From the NCBI GenBank assembly GCA_020425485.1, contig JAGQRL010000341.1, positions 1 to 8,505 on the forward strand: a stretch of DNA of 8,505 nt, read 5' to 3'. Shown here piece by piece: positions 1 to 5,004 of this stretch. The notes under the pieces are model-generated. The model had not been told where the DNA came from. It made no database searches and saw only the letters and a program-made list of their open reading frames with translations. The first letter of the stretch is position 1. The number at the start of each line of letters is the position of its first letter. The position numbers and the translations under genes are program-made. Origin of the DNA: Rhodospirillaceae bacterium (GTDB lineage: Bacteria; Pseudomonadota; Alphaproteobacteria; DSM-16000; Inquilinaceae).

Positions 1-468
1 GCAGCGCTGGACATGATGCTGCACCTGATTTCGGAGAACCACGGCAGCAAGCTGGCCACCGCAGTCAGCGAGCAATGCCTGCTGGACCGCATGCGCAGCC
101 CGCACGACCGCCAGCGCCTGCCGCTGCGCGCCCGCCTGGGCATCCACAACCCCACCCTGATTTCCGCCATCGAGATGATGGAAGCCAACATCGCCGAACC
201 GCTGGCGCAGGACGAGCTGGCCCGCTTCGTCGGCCTGTCGCGCCGCCAGTTGGAGCGGCTGTTCCGCAAGCACCTGGGCCGGTCCCCTGGCCAATACTAC
301 ATGGAGCTGCGGTTGGACCGGGCGCGCCACCTGCTCTACCAGAGCGAAATGCCCATCGTGGATGTGGCGCTGGCCAGCGGCTTCGTTTCCGCCTCCCACT
401 TCTCCAAGTGCTATCGGCAGATGTACGGCCGCAGCCCGCGCGACGAACGCGTAACGGCGGACACATAG
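1..468 (+). CDS. GlxA-family AraC-type transcriptional regulator, C-terminal part (5' end outside window)
   Basis: The frame is open from base 1, giving 155 residues before TAG; the start lies to the left of the window. The first visible residues (AALDMMLHLI, then ENHGSKLATAVSEQ) match the end of the DJ-1/PfpI-like ligand-sensing domain of GlxA-family regulators. A linker (LPLRARLGIHNPTLISAIEMME) leads into a complete AraC-type double helix-turn-helix at about residues 65-150. The first HTH contains LSRRQLERLFRKHLGRSP and the second contains VDVALASGFVSASHFSKCYR and ends in GRSPR. Known relatives (GbdR, CdhR, ArgR) activate catabolism of quaternary amines or amino acids on sensing a ligand. 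The convergent neighbour is a MetF-like reductase, so a role in one-carbon or methylamine/betaine catabolism is a reasonable inference. The ligand cannot be read from this fragment. The family call is firm; the role is inferred. Confidence 0.93.
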   Translation, partial: AALDMMLHLISENHGSKLATAVSEQCLLDRMRSPHDRQRLPLRARLGIHNPTLISAIEMMEANIAEPLAQDELARFVGLSRRQLERLFRKHLGRSPGQYYMELRLDRARHLLYQSEMPIVDVALASGFVSASHFSKCYRQMYGRSPRDERVTADT

Positions 469-481
469 GTCCGCCGTTTTT
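455..481 (+). terminator. Intrinsic terminator of the GlxA-family regulator gene, overlapping its stop codon
   Basis: A perfect 8-bp stem (CGGCGGAC at 455-462 with GTCCGCCG at 469-476) encloses the 6-base loop ACATAG and is followed directly by five T (477-481). The regulator's stop codon TAG (466-468) is the last three bases of the loop, so the end of the coding sequence also forms the 5' arm. This is a textbook Rho-independent terminator on the + strand. Confidence 0.88.
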
Positions 482-515
482 GCTTCAAGCTCAGTGGATT
501 ATCGCGACTTCTTAA

Positions 516-536
516 GGCCGTGGACCAGCCACGGCC
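516..536 (-). terminator. Probable terminator hairpin of the MetF-like reductase gene
   Basis: A perfect 8-bp stem (GGCCGTGG at 516-523 with CCACGGCC at 529-536) has a 5-base loop and lies 6 bases past the stop codon of the minus-strand reductase gene. On the minus strand it is followed by TTAAGAAG, a poor U-tract, so termination may be weak or Rho-assisted. Together with the hairpin at 455-481 it separates two converging genes. Confidence 0.55.
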
Positions 537-542
537 GGGCGG

Positions 543-1496
543 CTAGCCGAGGTCGCGGTGCACCTGGAAGCCCTTGCCGTCCGCCTTCAAGGTGAAGTCG
601 CCGGCCAGCGCACCGTCCAGCCACGCCGTCGTCCGGGCCAGCCCGCCGAAGGTGTAGAAATGCGCCCGCTGGATGCCGCAGTTGGGATCTTCGGCCTGGT
701 AGCGGGCCAGCGTGCGCACCAGCCGGTCGGGGGCCGACACCTGGGCCAGCCGCGCCAGGTTGGCGGCCTGGCGGGTGAGCACCCGCATGGAGTTGCCGAC
801 GCCGCACATGCGGGCATAGGTGATCAGGCTCTTCAGCTTGGCCGGGCCGGCGATACCGATATGGATCGGCAGCGTGTTGCCCATCAGGCGCAGCGTACGG
901 TCCCAGCGGATGATGGCATCGGCATCGAAGCAGAACTGGGTGGCGATATAGAGCTCGGCCCCGGTGCGCTTGGCGAACGCGTTCTTTTCCCGCACCGCCT
1001 GGGCGATGTCGGCATCGGCGATGTCGGGGCTGCCTTCCGGGTGGCCGGCCACTCCGATGGTGCGGATGCCGTGGCGGTCCAGCACGCCGGTTTCCAGCAC
1101 CTGCATGGTGCAGCCGAATTCCCCCACCGGCCGGTTGACGCCGCCGCCGATGCACAGCACCTGGTCCACCGCCGCTTCGCCCGCCAGCCGGGAGATGTAG
1201 TCCTCAAGCTGCGCCCTGCTCTTCAGGCTGCGCGCCGGCACATGGGGCACCGGCACCATGCCTTCGTTGCGCAGCCGCCGGGCGGTGGCCACTACCTCGC
1301 CGAAGTCGGCACCCGGCAGGGCGGCGATGTAGGCGCGGGCGCCGGCCGGCAGCAGGGCGGAGAACGAGGCCGTCTTTTCCGCCGCCCCCGGTGAGGTTTC
1401 CACCGAGTAGTCGGCGAGGAAATCGACAATCGCCCGGCTCTCCGGCGACGCCGCGAGGTCGAGGGCATTCATGTGGTCCATATCGGCGAGGGCCAT
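543..1496 (-). CDS. Methylenetetrahydrofolate reductase-like flavoprotein (short MetF family)
   Basis: This 317-residue protein is predicted to interconvert 5,10-methylene- and 5-methyl-tetrahydrofolate in the cytosol using FAD. Motifs line up with MetF in order: VPHVPAR (83-89, the PH position), LCIGGG (114-119), GVAGHPEGSPD (148-158, the MetF 'YPE' region), ATQFCFDADAI (185-195, matching the ITQFFFD flavin-site motif), PIHIGIAGP (210-218) and HFYTFGG (279-285). Length is near that of bacterial MetF, but several motifs diverge, as in MetF-like proteins of methyl-group catabolism clusters. The ATG at 1496 was chosen because a GGGGA lies about 8 bases upstream. In-frame ATGs at 1481 and 1472 lack a visible Shine-Dalgarno sequence, and the frame upstream to 1760 does not look like protein. 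The converging GlxA-type regulator suggests a catabolic rather than methionine-biosynthetic role, which is inference. The family is clear; the exact start is less so. Confidence 0.88.
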   Translation of the reverse strand: MALADMDHMNALDLAASPESRAIVDFLADYSVETSPGAAEKTASFSALLPAGARAYIAALPGADFGEVVATARRLRNEGMVPVPHVPARSLKSRAQLEDYISRLAGEAAVDQVLCIGGGVNRPVGEFGCTMQVLETGVLDRHGIRTIGVAGHPEGSPDIADADIAQAVREKNAFAKRTGAELYIATQFCFDADAIIRWDRTLRLMGNTLPIHIGIAGPAKLKSLITYARMCGVGNSMRVLTRQAANLARLAQVSAPDRLVRTLARYQAEDPNCGIQRAHFYTFGGLARTTAWLDGALAGDFTLKADGKGFQVHRDLG

Positions 1497-1584
1497 TGCT
1501 AAATCCCCGGGCGCTACTGGCTTCGTTGCGACGCCATGGTTCCCTGTTCGCGGGTTGCAATGCTGCATCCGCGGCGACGCAGAG

Positions 1585-1626
1585 TGTCTGCGGAACGACA
1601 TGCAGGGTTGCACGAGCGCGACATGC
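1585..1626 (-). promoter_or_regulatory. Candidate operator: direct repeat plus overlapping dyad upstream of the MetF-like gene
   Basis: Read on the minus strand, GCATGTCG occurs twice (+ strand CGACATGC at 1596-1603 and 1619-1626) with start points 23 bases apart, about two helical turns. AraC-family regulators commonly bind two such direct half-sites on one DNA face. The dyad TGTC-N8-GACA (1585-1600) overlaps the proximal copy. The adjoining GlxA-type regulator is the obvious candidate to bind here. The repeats are seen directly; the function is inference. Confidence 0.4.
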
Positions 1627-1877
1627 CCCCGGCGCGTGCCCGCTGCCGCTCGCCCGATACTGCCCGCCGGCGCCGCAACCGCCGCACCCGCGCTGACGGA
1701 ATTCACCGATGCGCCACCGCTGCGCGCCCAAACCGGGCGTTTGGCGGGCCGGTGCTTCACGGCAAATTGACAATCGGGTTGCCTGCAACGTGCGAGTCGG
1801 CGACACTGAGATATCTAAACGATTTCAGGTCTGGGATCCCCACGCGCGTAGACCGGGGACTTTGCCGCATCTCAACC

Positions 1878-1883
1878 GGAGAG
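1878..1883 (+). promoter_or_regulatory. Ribosome binding site that fixes the start of the unknown gene
   Basis: GGAGAG lies 8 bases before the ATG at 1892. The longer open frame, back to an ATG at 1709, has no comparable signal and reads through intergenic-type sequence, so 1892 is preferred. Confidence 0.7.
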
Positions 1884-1891
1884 AGCGCCCG

Positions 1892-2554
1892 ATGGCCGAC
1901 ACCGACTCCTCGTCCTCGTCCTCCTCCGCCTCGTCGTCCGCCTCGGCGTCCGCATCCTCCGATTGGCTGGATGACTTCCTGGACGATACTCGTGGCGGCA
2001 CCTATCCCAGCATCATCGTTCCCCGGGCCGTCGCCGAATTCATGGTCAACATACTGTTCACCGAGAGCCCCGGCAAATCAGGTGGCGTGCTCGGTATCGG
2101 CTTCACCAAGACCAAGAAGGGATATCGGCTTTCAACCAAAGGCATGCTTAAGCATTATCTGTCGTTGGGCGTCGATTTTTTCTACGAACGCCGGGCAGAT
2201 GTCTGGGAAGAACGGACAATTGGCGCCGAAGATGTGCGCGATTATATTCTATCATTGATCCGGGAAAAGCCAAAATGGTTCGATCATTTCTATTTTGCTG
2301 TGAACAGGTCCAGCGGAAAGGTCGAATTCATCTGGCCTCACAATCGCGCCCATCTGCAAAAACACGGCCGGAGCTATTGGAGAAATGGAAGGCTGACAGA
2401 CAACATTTATCAATTTGAGGTCTCACGCGATGACTACGTCATTTGCGGCAATGTCATCAACAACAGGCATTTCCAGAACGTCACGGGCGGTTCCGTATAC
2501 CTGACCGACGCCGAAGAAATCCGTGAATACATAGAACGGTCGCGGGGCTGCTGA
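1892..2554 (+). CDS. Protein of unknown function with Ser/Ala-rich N-terminus
   Basis: I do not recognise a family for this 220-residue protein. Residues 1-5 (MADTD) lead into a Ser/Ala low-complexity run at 6-23, then an acidic, possibly amphipathic segment SDWLDDFLDDT (23-33). From about residue 38 the protein looks globular and rich in aromatic and charged residues, with a Gly-rich turn (GVLGIGFTKTKKGYRLS, 66-81), YLSLGVDFFYERR (89-101), KPKWFDHFYFAVNR (126-139), IWPHNRAHLQKHGRSYW (147-163) and a C-terminal acidic helix (DAEEIREYIERSR). There is no signal peptide or membrane segment, so it is probably cytoplasmic. The start is fixed by a GGAGAG 8 bases upstream. Codons such as ATA, TTA, ATT and TTT are common from about 2140 on, and this part is visibly AT-richer than all neighbours, which suggests horizontal acquisition. 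It stands alone, divergent from the MetF-like gene and 255 bases before the aminotransferase. That the gene is real is likely; its function is unknown. Confidence 0.78.
   Translation: MADTDSSSSSSSASSSASASASSDWLDDFLDDTRGGTYPSIIVPRAVAEFMVNILFTESPGKSGGVLGIGFTKTKKGYRLSTKGMLKHYLSLGVDFFYERRADVWEERTIGAEDVRDYILSLIREKPKWFDHFYFAVNRSSGKVEFIWPHNRAHLQKHGRSYWRNGRLTDNIYQFEVSRDDYVICGNVINNRHFQNVTGGSVYLTDAEEIREYIERSRGC
1907..1960 (+). repeat. TCN-codon low-complexity tract (Ser/Ala repeat)
   Basis: Eighteen consecutive codons encode only Ser and Ala, mostly TCC and TCG. The hexamer TCCTCG is tandemly repeated at the start, and TCCGCCTCG occurs twice with a 3-base gap. All units are multiples of three, so slippage would change the length of the Ser/Ala linker without breaking the frame. 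Confidence 0.75.
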
Positions 2555-2654
2555 TCGCCGAAACGGGCGGTCCCCATCGATTGAACGGCGCTCCCGCCGC
2601 CTGCGTGCGCCGCAATACCCCTTGGCACCGGCAACCCCCAGGCAACCGGCATAT

Positions 2655-2690
2655 CTTGGTGTCCGCCAAGTGCCTGACCATAACACTTGG
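2655..2690 (+). promoter_or_regulatory. Candidate promoter with overlapping dyads upstream of the DegT-family gene
   Basis: CTTGG (2655-2659) is complementary to CCAAG (2666-2670). The same middle arm extended, CCAAGTG (2666-2672), is perfectly complementary to CACTTGG (2684-2690) across 11 bases. A weak sigma-70 promoter coincides: TTGGTG (2656-2661), a 17-base spacer, then CATAAC (2679-2684). The first dyad would cover the -35 and the second the -10, as in a repressor-controlled promoter. If transcribed from further upstream, the two pairings would be mutually exclusive hairpins. The dyads are seen directly; the promoter match is modest and the function is inference. Confidence 0.42.
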
Positions 2691-2809
2691 TAACAATCTT
2701 TGATTTTGCACTGCGGCCGGGGTCCCGTAGGCATCAGACAGCGCGGCAGGTTTCCGGGGATCTCGGGGGCCGCCACAGTGCCTAGCCGGTGTCACTCACA
2801 GAGGTGTTC

Positions 2810-4030
2810 ATGTCCTACGCCCCGGTCACGTCCCGCCCCCTGCCGTCGGCCGATGCGACGGGCGCCACCGTGACGCCGCTGCCCAGCCAGCCGCCCCGCC
2901 CCATTCCCTTCGTCGACCTGCCGGCCCAGCAGGCGCGCATCCGCCCGCAGATCGATGCCGCCATCGCCAAGGTGCTGGACCACGGCCGCTACGTGATGGG
3001 CCCGGAAGTGGCGGAGTTCGAAAGCCGGCTGTCCGCCTATTGCGGCGCCAAGCACGTGATCTCCTGCTCCAATGGCACCGATGCCCTGGCGCTGGGCCTG
3101 ATGGCCCGCGGCGTGCGCCCCGGCGACGCCGTGTTCGTGCCCAGCTTCACCTTCGCCGCCTCGCCGGAGGTGGTGTGCTGGCTGGGGGCGACGCCGGTGT
3201 TCGTCGACGTCGAGCTGGACACCTTCAACATGTCGCCCGACAGCCTGGAGACGGCCATCGCGACGGCCAAGGCCCAGGGGCTTGCCCCGCGCTGCGTGAT
3301 CCCGGTGGACCTGTTCGGCCAGCCGGCCGACTACGACGCCATCGACCGTATTGCCCGCGCCCACGGCATGTGGACGCTGGCCGACGCCGCCCAGAGCTTC
3401 GGGGCCGGCTATGGCGACCGCATGGTGGGCACGCTGGGCGACATCTCCACCACCAGCTTCTATCCGGCCAAGCCGCTGGGCGCCTATGGCGACGGCGGGG
3501 CCATCTTCACCGACAGCGATGAGGATGCCGCCCTGCTGCGCTCCCTGCGCGACCACGGCCAGGGCGAAAACCGCTACGACTATGCCCGCATCGGCATGAA
3601 CGGCCGGCTGGATACCCTGCAGGCCGCCATCCTGATGGAGAAGCTGGCGATCTTCCCCGACGAGGTGGCGCGCCGCCAGGCGGTGGCCGAGCGCTACACC
3701 GCAGAGATGCCGGCCGGCATCGCCGTGCCCAAGGTGGTCGCCTCCGCATCCTCGGTGTGGGCGCAGTACACCATCCGCATCGGCGGGGGGCAGCGCGACG
3801 CGCTGTCGGCCATGCTGAAGGATCTGGGCGTGCCGACGGTGCAGTACTACCCCAGGCCGCTGCATCAGCAGGAGCCTTACGCCCGCGCCGTGCTGCCCGA
3901 CGGCGGCCTGCCCAACACCGACCGGCTGGCCGGCGAGGTGCTGAGCCTGCCGATCCACGCCTATCTGGACGACGAGCTGCAAGGCTACATCATCGGCGCC
4001 ATCACCCGGGCGGCCCACGCCCTATCTTGA
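2810..4030 (+). CDS. DegT/DnrJ/EryC1/StrS-family PLP-dependent sugar aminotransferase
   Basis: This 406-residue enzyme is expected to transfer an amino group from an amino acid (usually glutamate) to a nucleotide-linked keto sugar, using PLP, in the cytosol. The fold-type I order is intact: PFVDLPAQQARIRPQID (33-49), GRYVMGPEVAEFE (59-71), SCSNGTDALALGL (85-97, cofactor phosphate site), PSFTFAAS (111-118), DAAQSFGA (192-199, Asp192 for the pyridine nitrogen) and SFYPAKPLGAYGDGG (216-230, with predicted Schiff-base Lys221). MNGRLDTLQAAIL and a C-terminal SLPIHAYL are also family-typical. The sequence resembles WbpE/WlbC-like enzymes making 3-amino-sugars for surface polysaccharides, but the substrate is not proven by motifs. 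ATG 2810 has AGAGG 5 bases upstream and is preferred over the in-frame GTG at 2789. A roughly 30-residue N-terminal extension precedes the usual start of the family. No other sugar-pathway gene is adjacent. The family is certain; the substrate is tentative. Confidence 0.93.
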   Translation: MSYAPVTSRPLPSADATGATVTPLPSQPPRPIPFVDLPAQQARIRPQIDAAIAKVLDHGRYVMGPEVAEFESRLSAYCGAKHVISCSNGTDALALGLMARGVRPGDAVFVPSFTFAASPEVVCWLGATPVFVDVELDTFNMSPDSLETAIATAKAQGLAPRCVIPVDLFGQPADYDAIDRIARAHGMWTLADAAQSFGAGYGDRMVGTLGDISTTSFYPAKPLGAYGDGGAIFTDSDEDAALLRSLRDHGQGENRYDYARIGMNGRLDTLQAAILMEKLAIFPDEVARRQAVAERYTAEMPAGIAVPKVVASASSVWAQYTIRIGGGQRDALSAMLKDLGVPTVQYYPRPLHQQEPYARAVLPDGGLPNTDRLAGEVLSLPIHAYLDDELQGYIIGAITRAAHALS

Positions 4031-4053
4031 TCGGGGCACCGCCATCGCCATGT
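4026..4053 (+). promoter_or_regulatory. Candidate heat-shock (sigma-32/RpoH) promoter of the hsp20 gene
   Basis: CTTGAT (4026-4031; consensus CTTGAA, 5 of 6) is followed after 14 bases by CGCCATGT (4046-4053; consensus CCCCATNT, 7 of 8 counting N). The spacing is in the range usual for sigma-32 promoters, and the downstream gene encodes a small heat-shock protein. The -35 hexamer overlaps the TGA stop of the aminotransferase gene (4028-4030). Transcription would begin near 4060, giving a leader of about 108 bases. This is a consensus match, not an experimental start. Confidence 0.62.
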
Positions 4054-4103
4054 TAGAGATGTGCCGCATCGGCCGCTGAGCGGGGGTGTGGCGACGGGGA
4101 CGA

Positions 4104-4159
4104 CCGGGGCACCGCCGCTGGGGATGCACCGGGTCCGCCCGCTCTGACAGGTAGAGGGG
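4104..4159 (+). promoter_or_regulatory. ROSE-like candidate RNA thermometer in the hsp20 leader
   Basis: The ribosome binding site AGAGGGG (4153-4159) can pair with CCGCTCT (4139-4145) across a 7-base loop. Six of seven positions are Watson-Crick pairs and the seventh is a G-G opposition in the middle. ROSE thermometers of rhizobial hsp20 genes use a U(U/C)GCU element whose G faces a G of the Shine-Dalgarno; here the element reads CCGCU. An upstream hairpin pairs CCGGGGCA (4104-4111) with TGCACCGG (4125-4132), 7 of 8 positions. Leader length, position and gene type all fit ROSE. Heat responsiveness is inference. Confidence 0.5.
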
Positions 4160-4168
4160 TGACACCGA

Positions 4169-4645
4169 ATGGCACGCATGTCTTTGCTGAGCAGCCCGCT
4201 TCTCCTCGGCTTCGAGGACCTGGAGCGGACGCTCGACCGTCTGTCCAAGGCGTCGACGGACGGCTATCCGCCCTACAACATCGAACGCCTCAGCGACGAC
4301 CACCTGCGCATCACGCTGGCGGTGGCGGGGTTCACCCAGGCCGACCTGGAGATCACCGTCCAGGACAACCAGTTGCTGATCCGCGGCAAGACCGGCGACG
4401 ACACCGAGCGGGTGTATCTGCACCGCGGCATCGCCGCGCGGCAGTTCCAGCGCTCCTTCGTGCTGGCCGACGGCATCGAGGTGGCGGGCGCGACCCTGGA
4501 GCACGGGCTGCTGCACGTGCATCTGCACCGGCCGCGACCGGAATCCACCACCCGCACCATCAAGATCGATCAGCCGGGCAGCGAACGCGGCGACGTCGCA
4601 GTTGGCGCCACCGTCTCCCGGCAGGCGCGCGGAGGTGCAGCATGA
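4169..4645 (+). CDS. Small heat-shock protein, Hsp20/IbpA family
   Basis: This 158-residue ATP-independent holdase binds unfolding proteins in the cytosol and keeps them refoldable by DnaK/ClpB. The alpha-crystallin domain spans about residues 34-122: PPYNIE (34-39), LAVAGFTQADLEI (50-62), NQLLIRGK (67-74), GIAARQFQRSFVLAD (87-101) and the signature A-x-L-x-x-G-L-L (108-115), followed by HVHLHRPRPES. N-terminal residues SPLLLGFEDLERTLDRL resemble IbpA starts. The C-terminal tail carries an I-K-I motif (131-133) of the I-x-I type that links dimers into oligomers, followed by about 25 extra residues. The ATG at 4169 has AGAGGGG 9 bases upstream; an in-frame ATG at 4178 is less well placed. A candidate RpoH promoter and a Shine-Dalgarno-masking hairpin precede it. 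The stop overlaps the next start as ATGA. Confidence 0.95.
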   Translation: MARMSLLSSPLLLGFEDLERTLDRLSKASTDGYPPYNIERLSDDHLRITLAVAGFTQADLEITVQDNQLLIRGKTGDDTERVYLHRGIAARQFQRSFVLADGIEVAGATLEHGLLHVHLHRPRPESTTRTIKIDQPGSERGDVAVGATVSRQARGGAA

Positions 4646-4863
4646 ACCCGATTCCCACCGATCTGGCCCGCACGCTGACCGACCAGAGCTTCGCCGCCTT
4701 CGGCATGGGCGAGATCGCCTATGTGCGGCCGGTGACGGTGAACGGCCAACCGGCCTACGCCATCATCGGGGCGGACGGCTCCATCATCACTGCCTTCCCG
4801 ACACTGGAAGCCGCGCGCGGCGCGATCATCCAGAACGACATGGAACCGCTCAGCCTGCACTGA
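4642..4863 (+). CDS. DUF1150-family small protein, translationally coupled to Hsp20
   Basis: This 73-residue protein resembles the DUF1150 family, short alphaproteobacterial proteins often encoded directly after an hsp20 gene. Its biochemical role is not established. The visible core is FGMGEIAYVRPVTVNGQPAYAIIGADG, which looks like a beta-hairpin pair, then a helix over TLEAARGAIIQNDMEP. There is no signal peptide, membrane segment or cysteine. The start ATG at 4642 overlaps the Hsp20 stop codon (ATGA) and has GGAGG 6 bases upstream, inside the hsp20 coding region, so both proteins are probably made from one heat-induced transcript. Constant linkage suggests a helper or regulator of the chaperone; that is inference from context only. 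Because it is short, membership rests on the core motif plus position. Confidence 0.85.
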   Translation: MNPIPTDLARTLTDQSFAAFGMGEIAYVRPVTVNGQPAYAIIGADGSIITAFPTLEAARGAIIQNDMEPLSLH

Positions 4864-4912
4864 GCGCCCCCGCCTCCACCTGTCCTGCATAGGCTTTCGG
4901 CCAGACATGCAG

Positions 4913-4955
4913 TGGGCCTGCGCCACCCCGGATCGCTTGGGGTCGCGCAGGCCCA
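4913..4955. terminator. Strong hairpin between converging genes, possible bidirectional terminator
   Basis: TGGGCCTGCGC (4913-4923) pairs perfectly with GCGCAGGCCCA (4945-4955). Inside, CCCC (4926-4929) pairs with GGGG (4939-4942) across a 2x2 internal loop. It lies 50 bases after the DUF1150 stop and 50 bases past the end of the minus-strand secreted-protein gene. Neither side has a T-tract, so it may act as a 3' stabiliser or Rho-assisted stop instead. Confidence 0.5.
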
Positions 4956-4968
4956 TGTGCTGACCGCG

Positions 4969-4989
4969 GGCGCCGACTGTGCCGGCGCC
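4969..4989 (-). terminator. Hairpin downstream of the secreted-protein gene
   Basis: GGCGCCG (4969-4975) pairs with CGGCGCC (4983-4989) across a 7-base loop, 15 bases past the minus-strand stop codon at 5005-5007. There is no T-tract on either strand. It could terminate the minus-strand transcript together with the larger hairpin beyond it. Confidence 0.35.
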
Positions 4990-5004
4990 AGGTAGGATCC
5001 GCCG

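Larger units (their letters stand above)
1497..1891. other. Divergent intergenic region between the MetF-like gene and an unknown gene
   Basis: This 395-base spacer must hold promoters for both flanking genes. I see repeats and dyads (listed separately) in the half nearest the reductase gene. TTGACA at 1767-1772 has no acceptable -10 at normal spacing. GTTGC-CT-GCAAC at 1778-1789 is a 12-base palindrome. The octamer GGGTTGCA occurs at 1552-1559 and 1605-1612, and its first seven bases recur at 1776-1782. The region between about 1630 and 1740 is GC-rich with no recognisable feature. The open frames across it are rich in Arg, Pro and Ala, as expected from GC-rich noncoding DNA. I recognise no SAM, SAH, cobalamin or glycine riboswitch core on either strand. 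Confidence 0.6.

Noticed and set aside
1497..1620. Cobalamin, SAM or SAH riboswitch upstream of the MetF-like gene
   Set aside because: A short GGGAACC is reminiscent of a cobalamin element, but the remaining conserved blocks are missing and no SAM or SAH core is seen.
543..1760. A longer MetF-like protein starting near 1760
   Set aside because: The extra 88 residues are Arg/Ala/Gly-rich with no family match and no ribosome site, and cross the region holding the repeats. ATG 1496 fits the family length.
1767..1817. Sigma-70 promoter for the unknown gene using TTGACA at 1767
   Set aside because: No -10 hexamer lies 16-18 bases downstream; TATCTA at 1812 is far too distant.
1536..2258. Plus-strand open frame of 240 residues across the divergent spacer
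   Set aside because: It is rich in Arg and Pro with no recognisable domain, runs out of frame through the better-supported gene at 1892-2554 and has no ribosome site.
2792..4018. Long minus-strand open frame (408 residues) opposite the aminotransferase
   Set aside because: Its His/Gly/Val/Ala-rich composition is typical of antisense shadows in GC-rich genes, and the plus strand has complete family motifs.
2789..4030. GTG start seven codons upstream for the aminotransferase
   Set aside because: The AGAGG ribosome site is placed for the ATG at 2810, and the extra residues have no family support.
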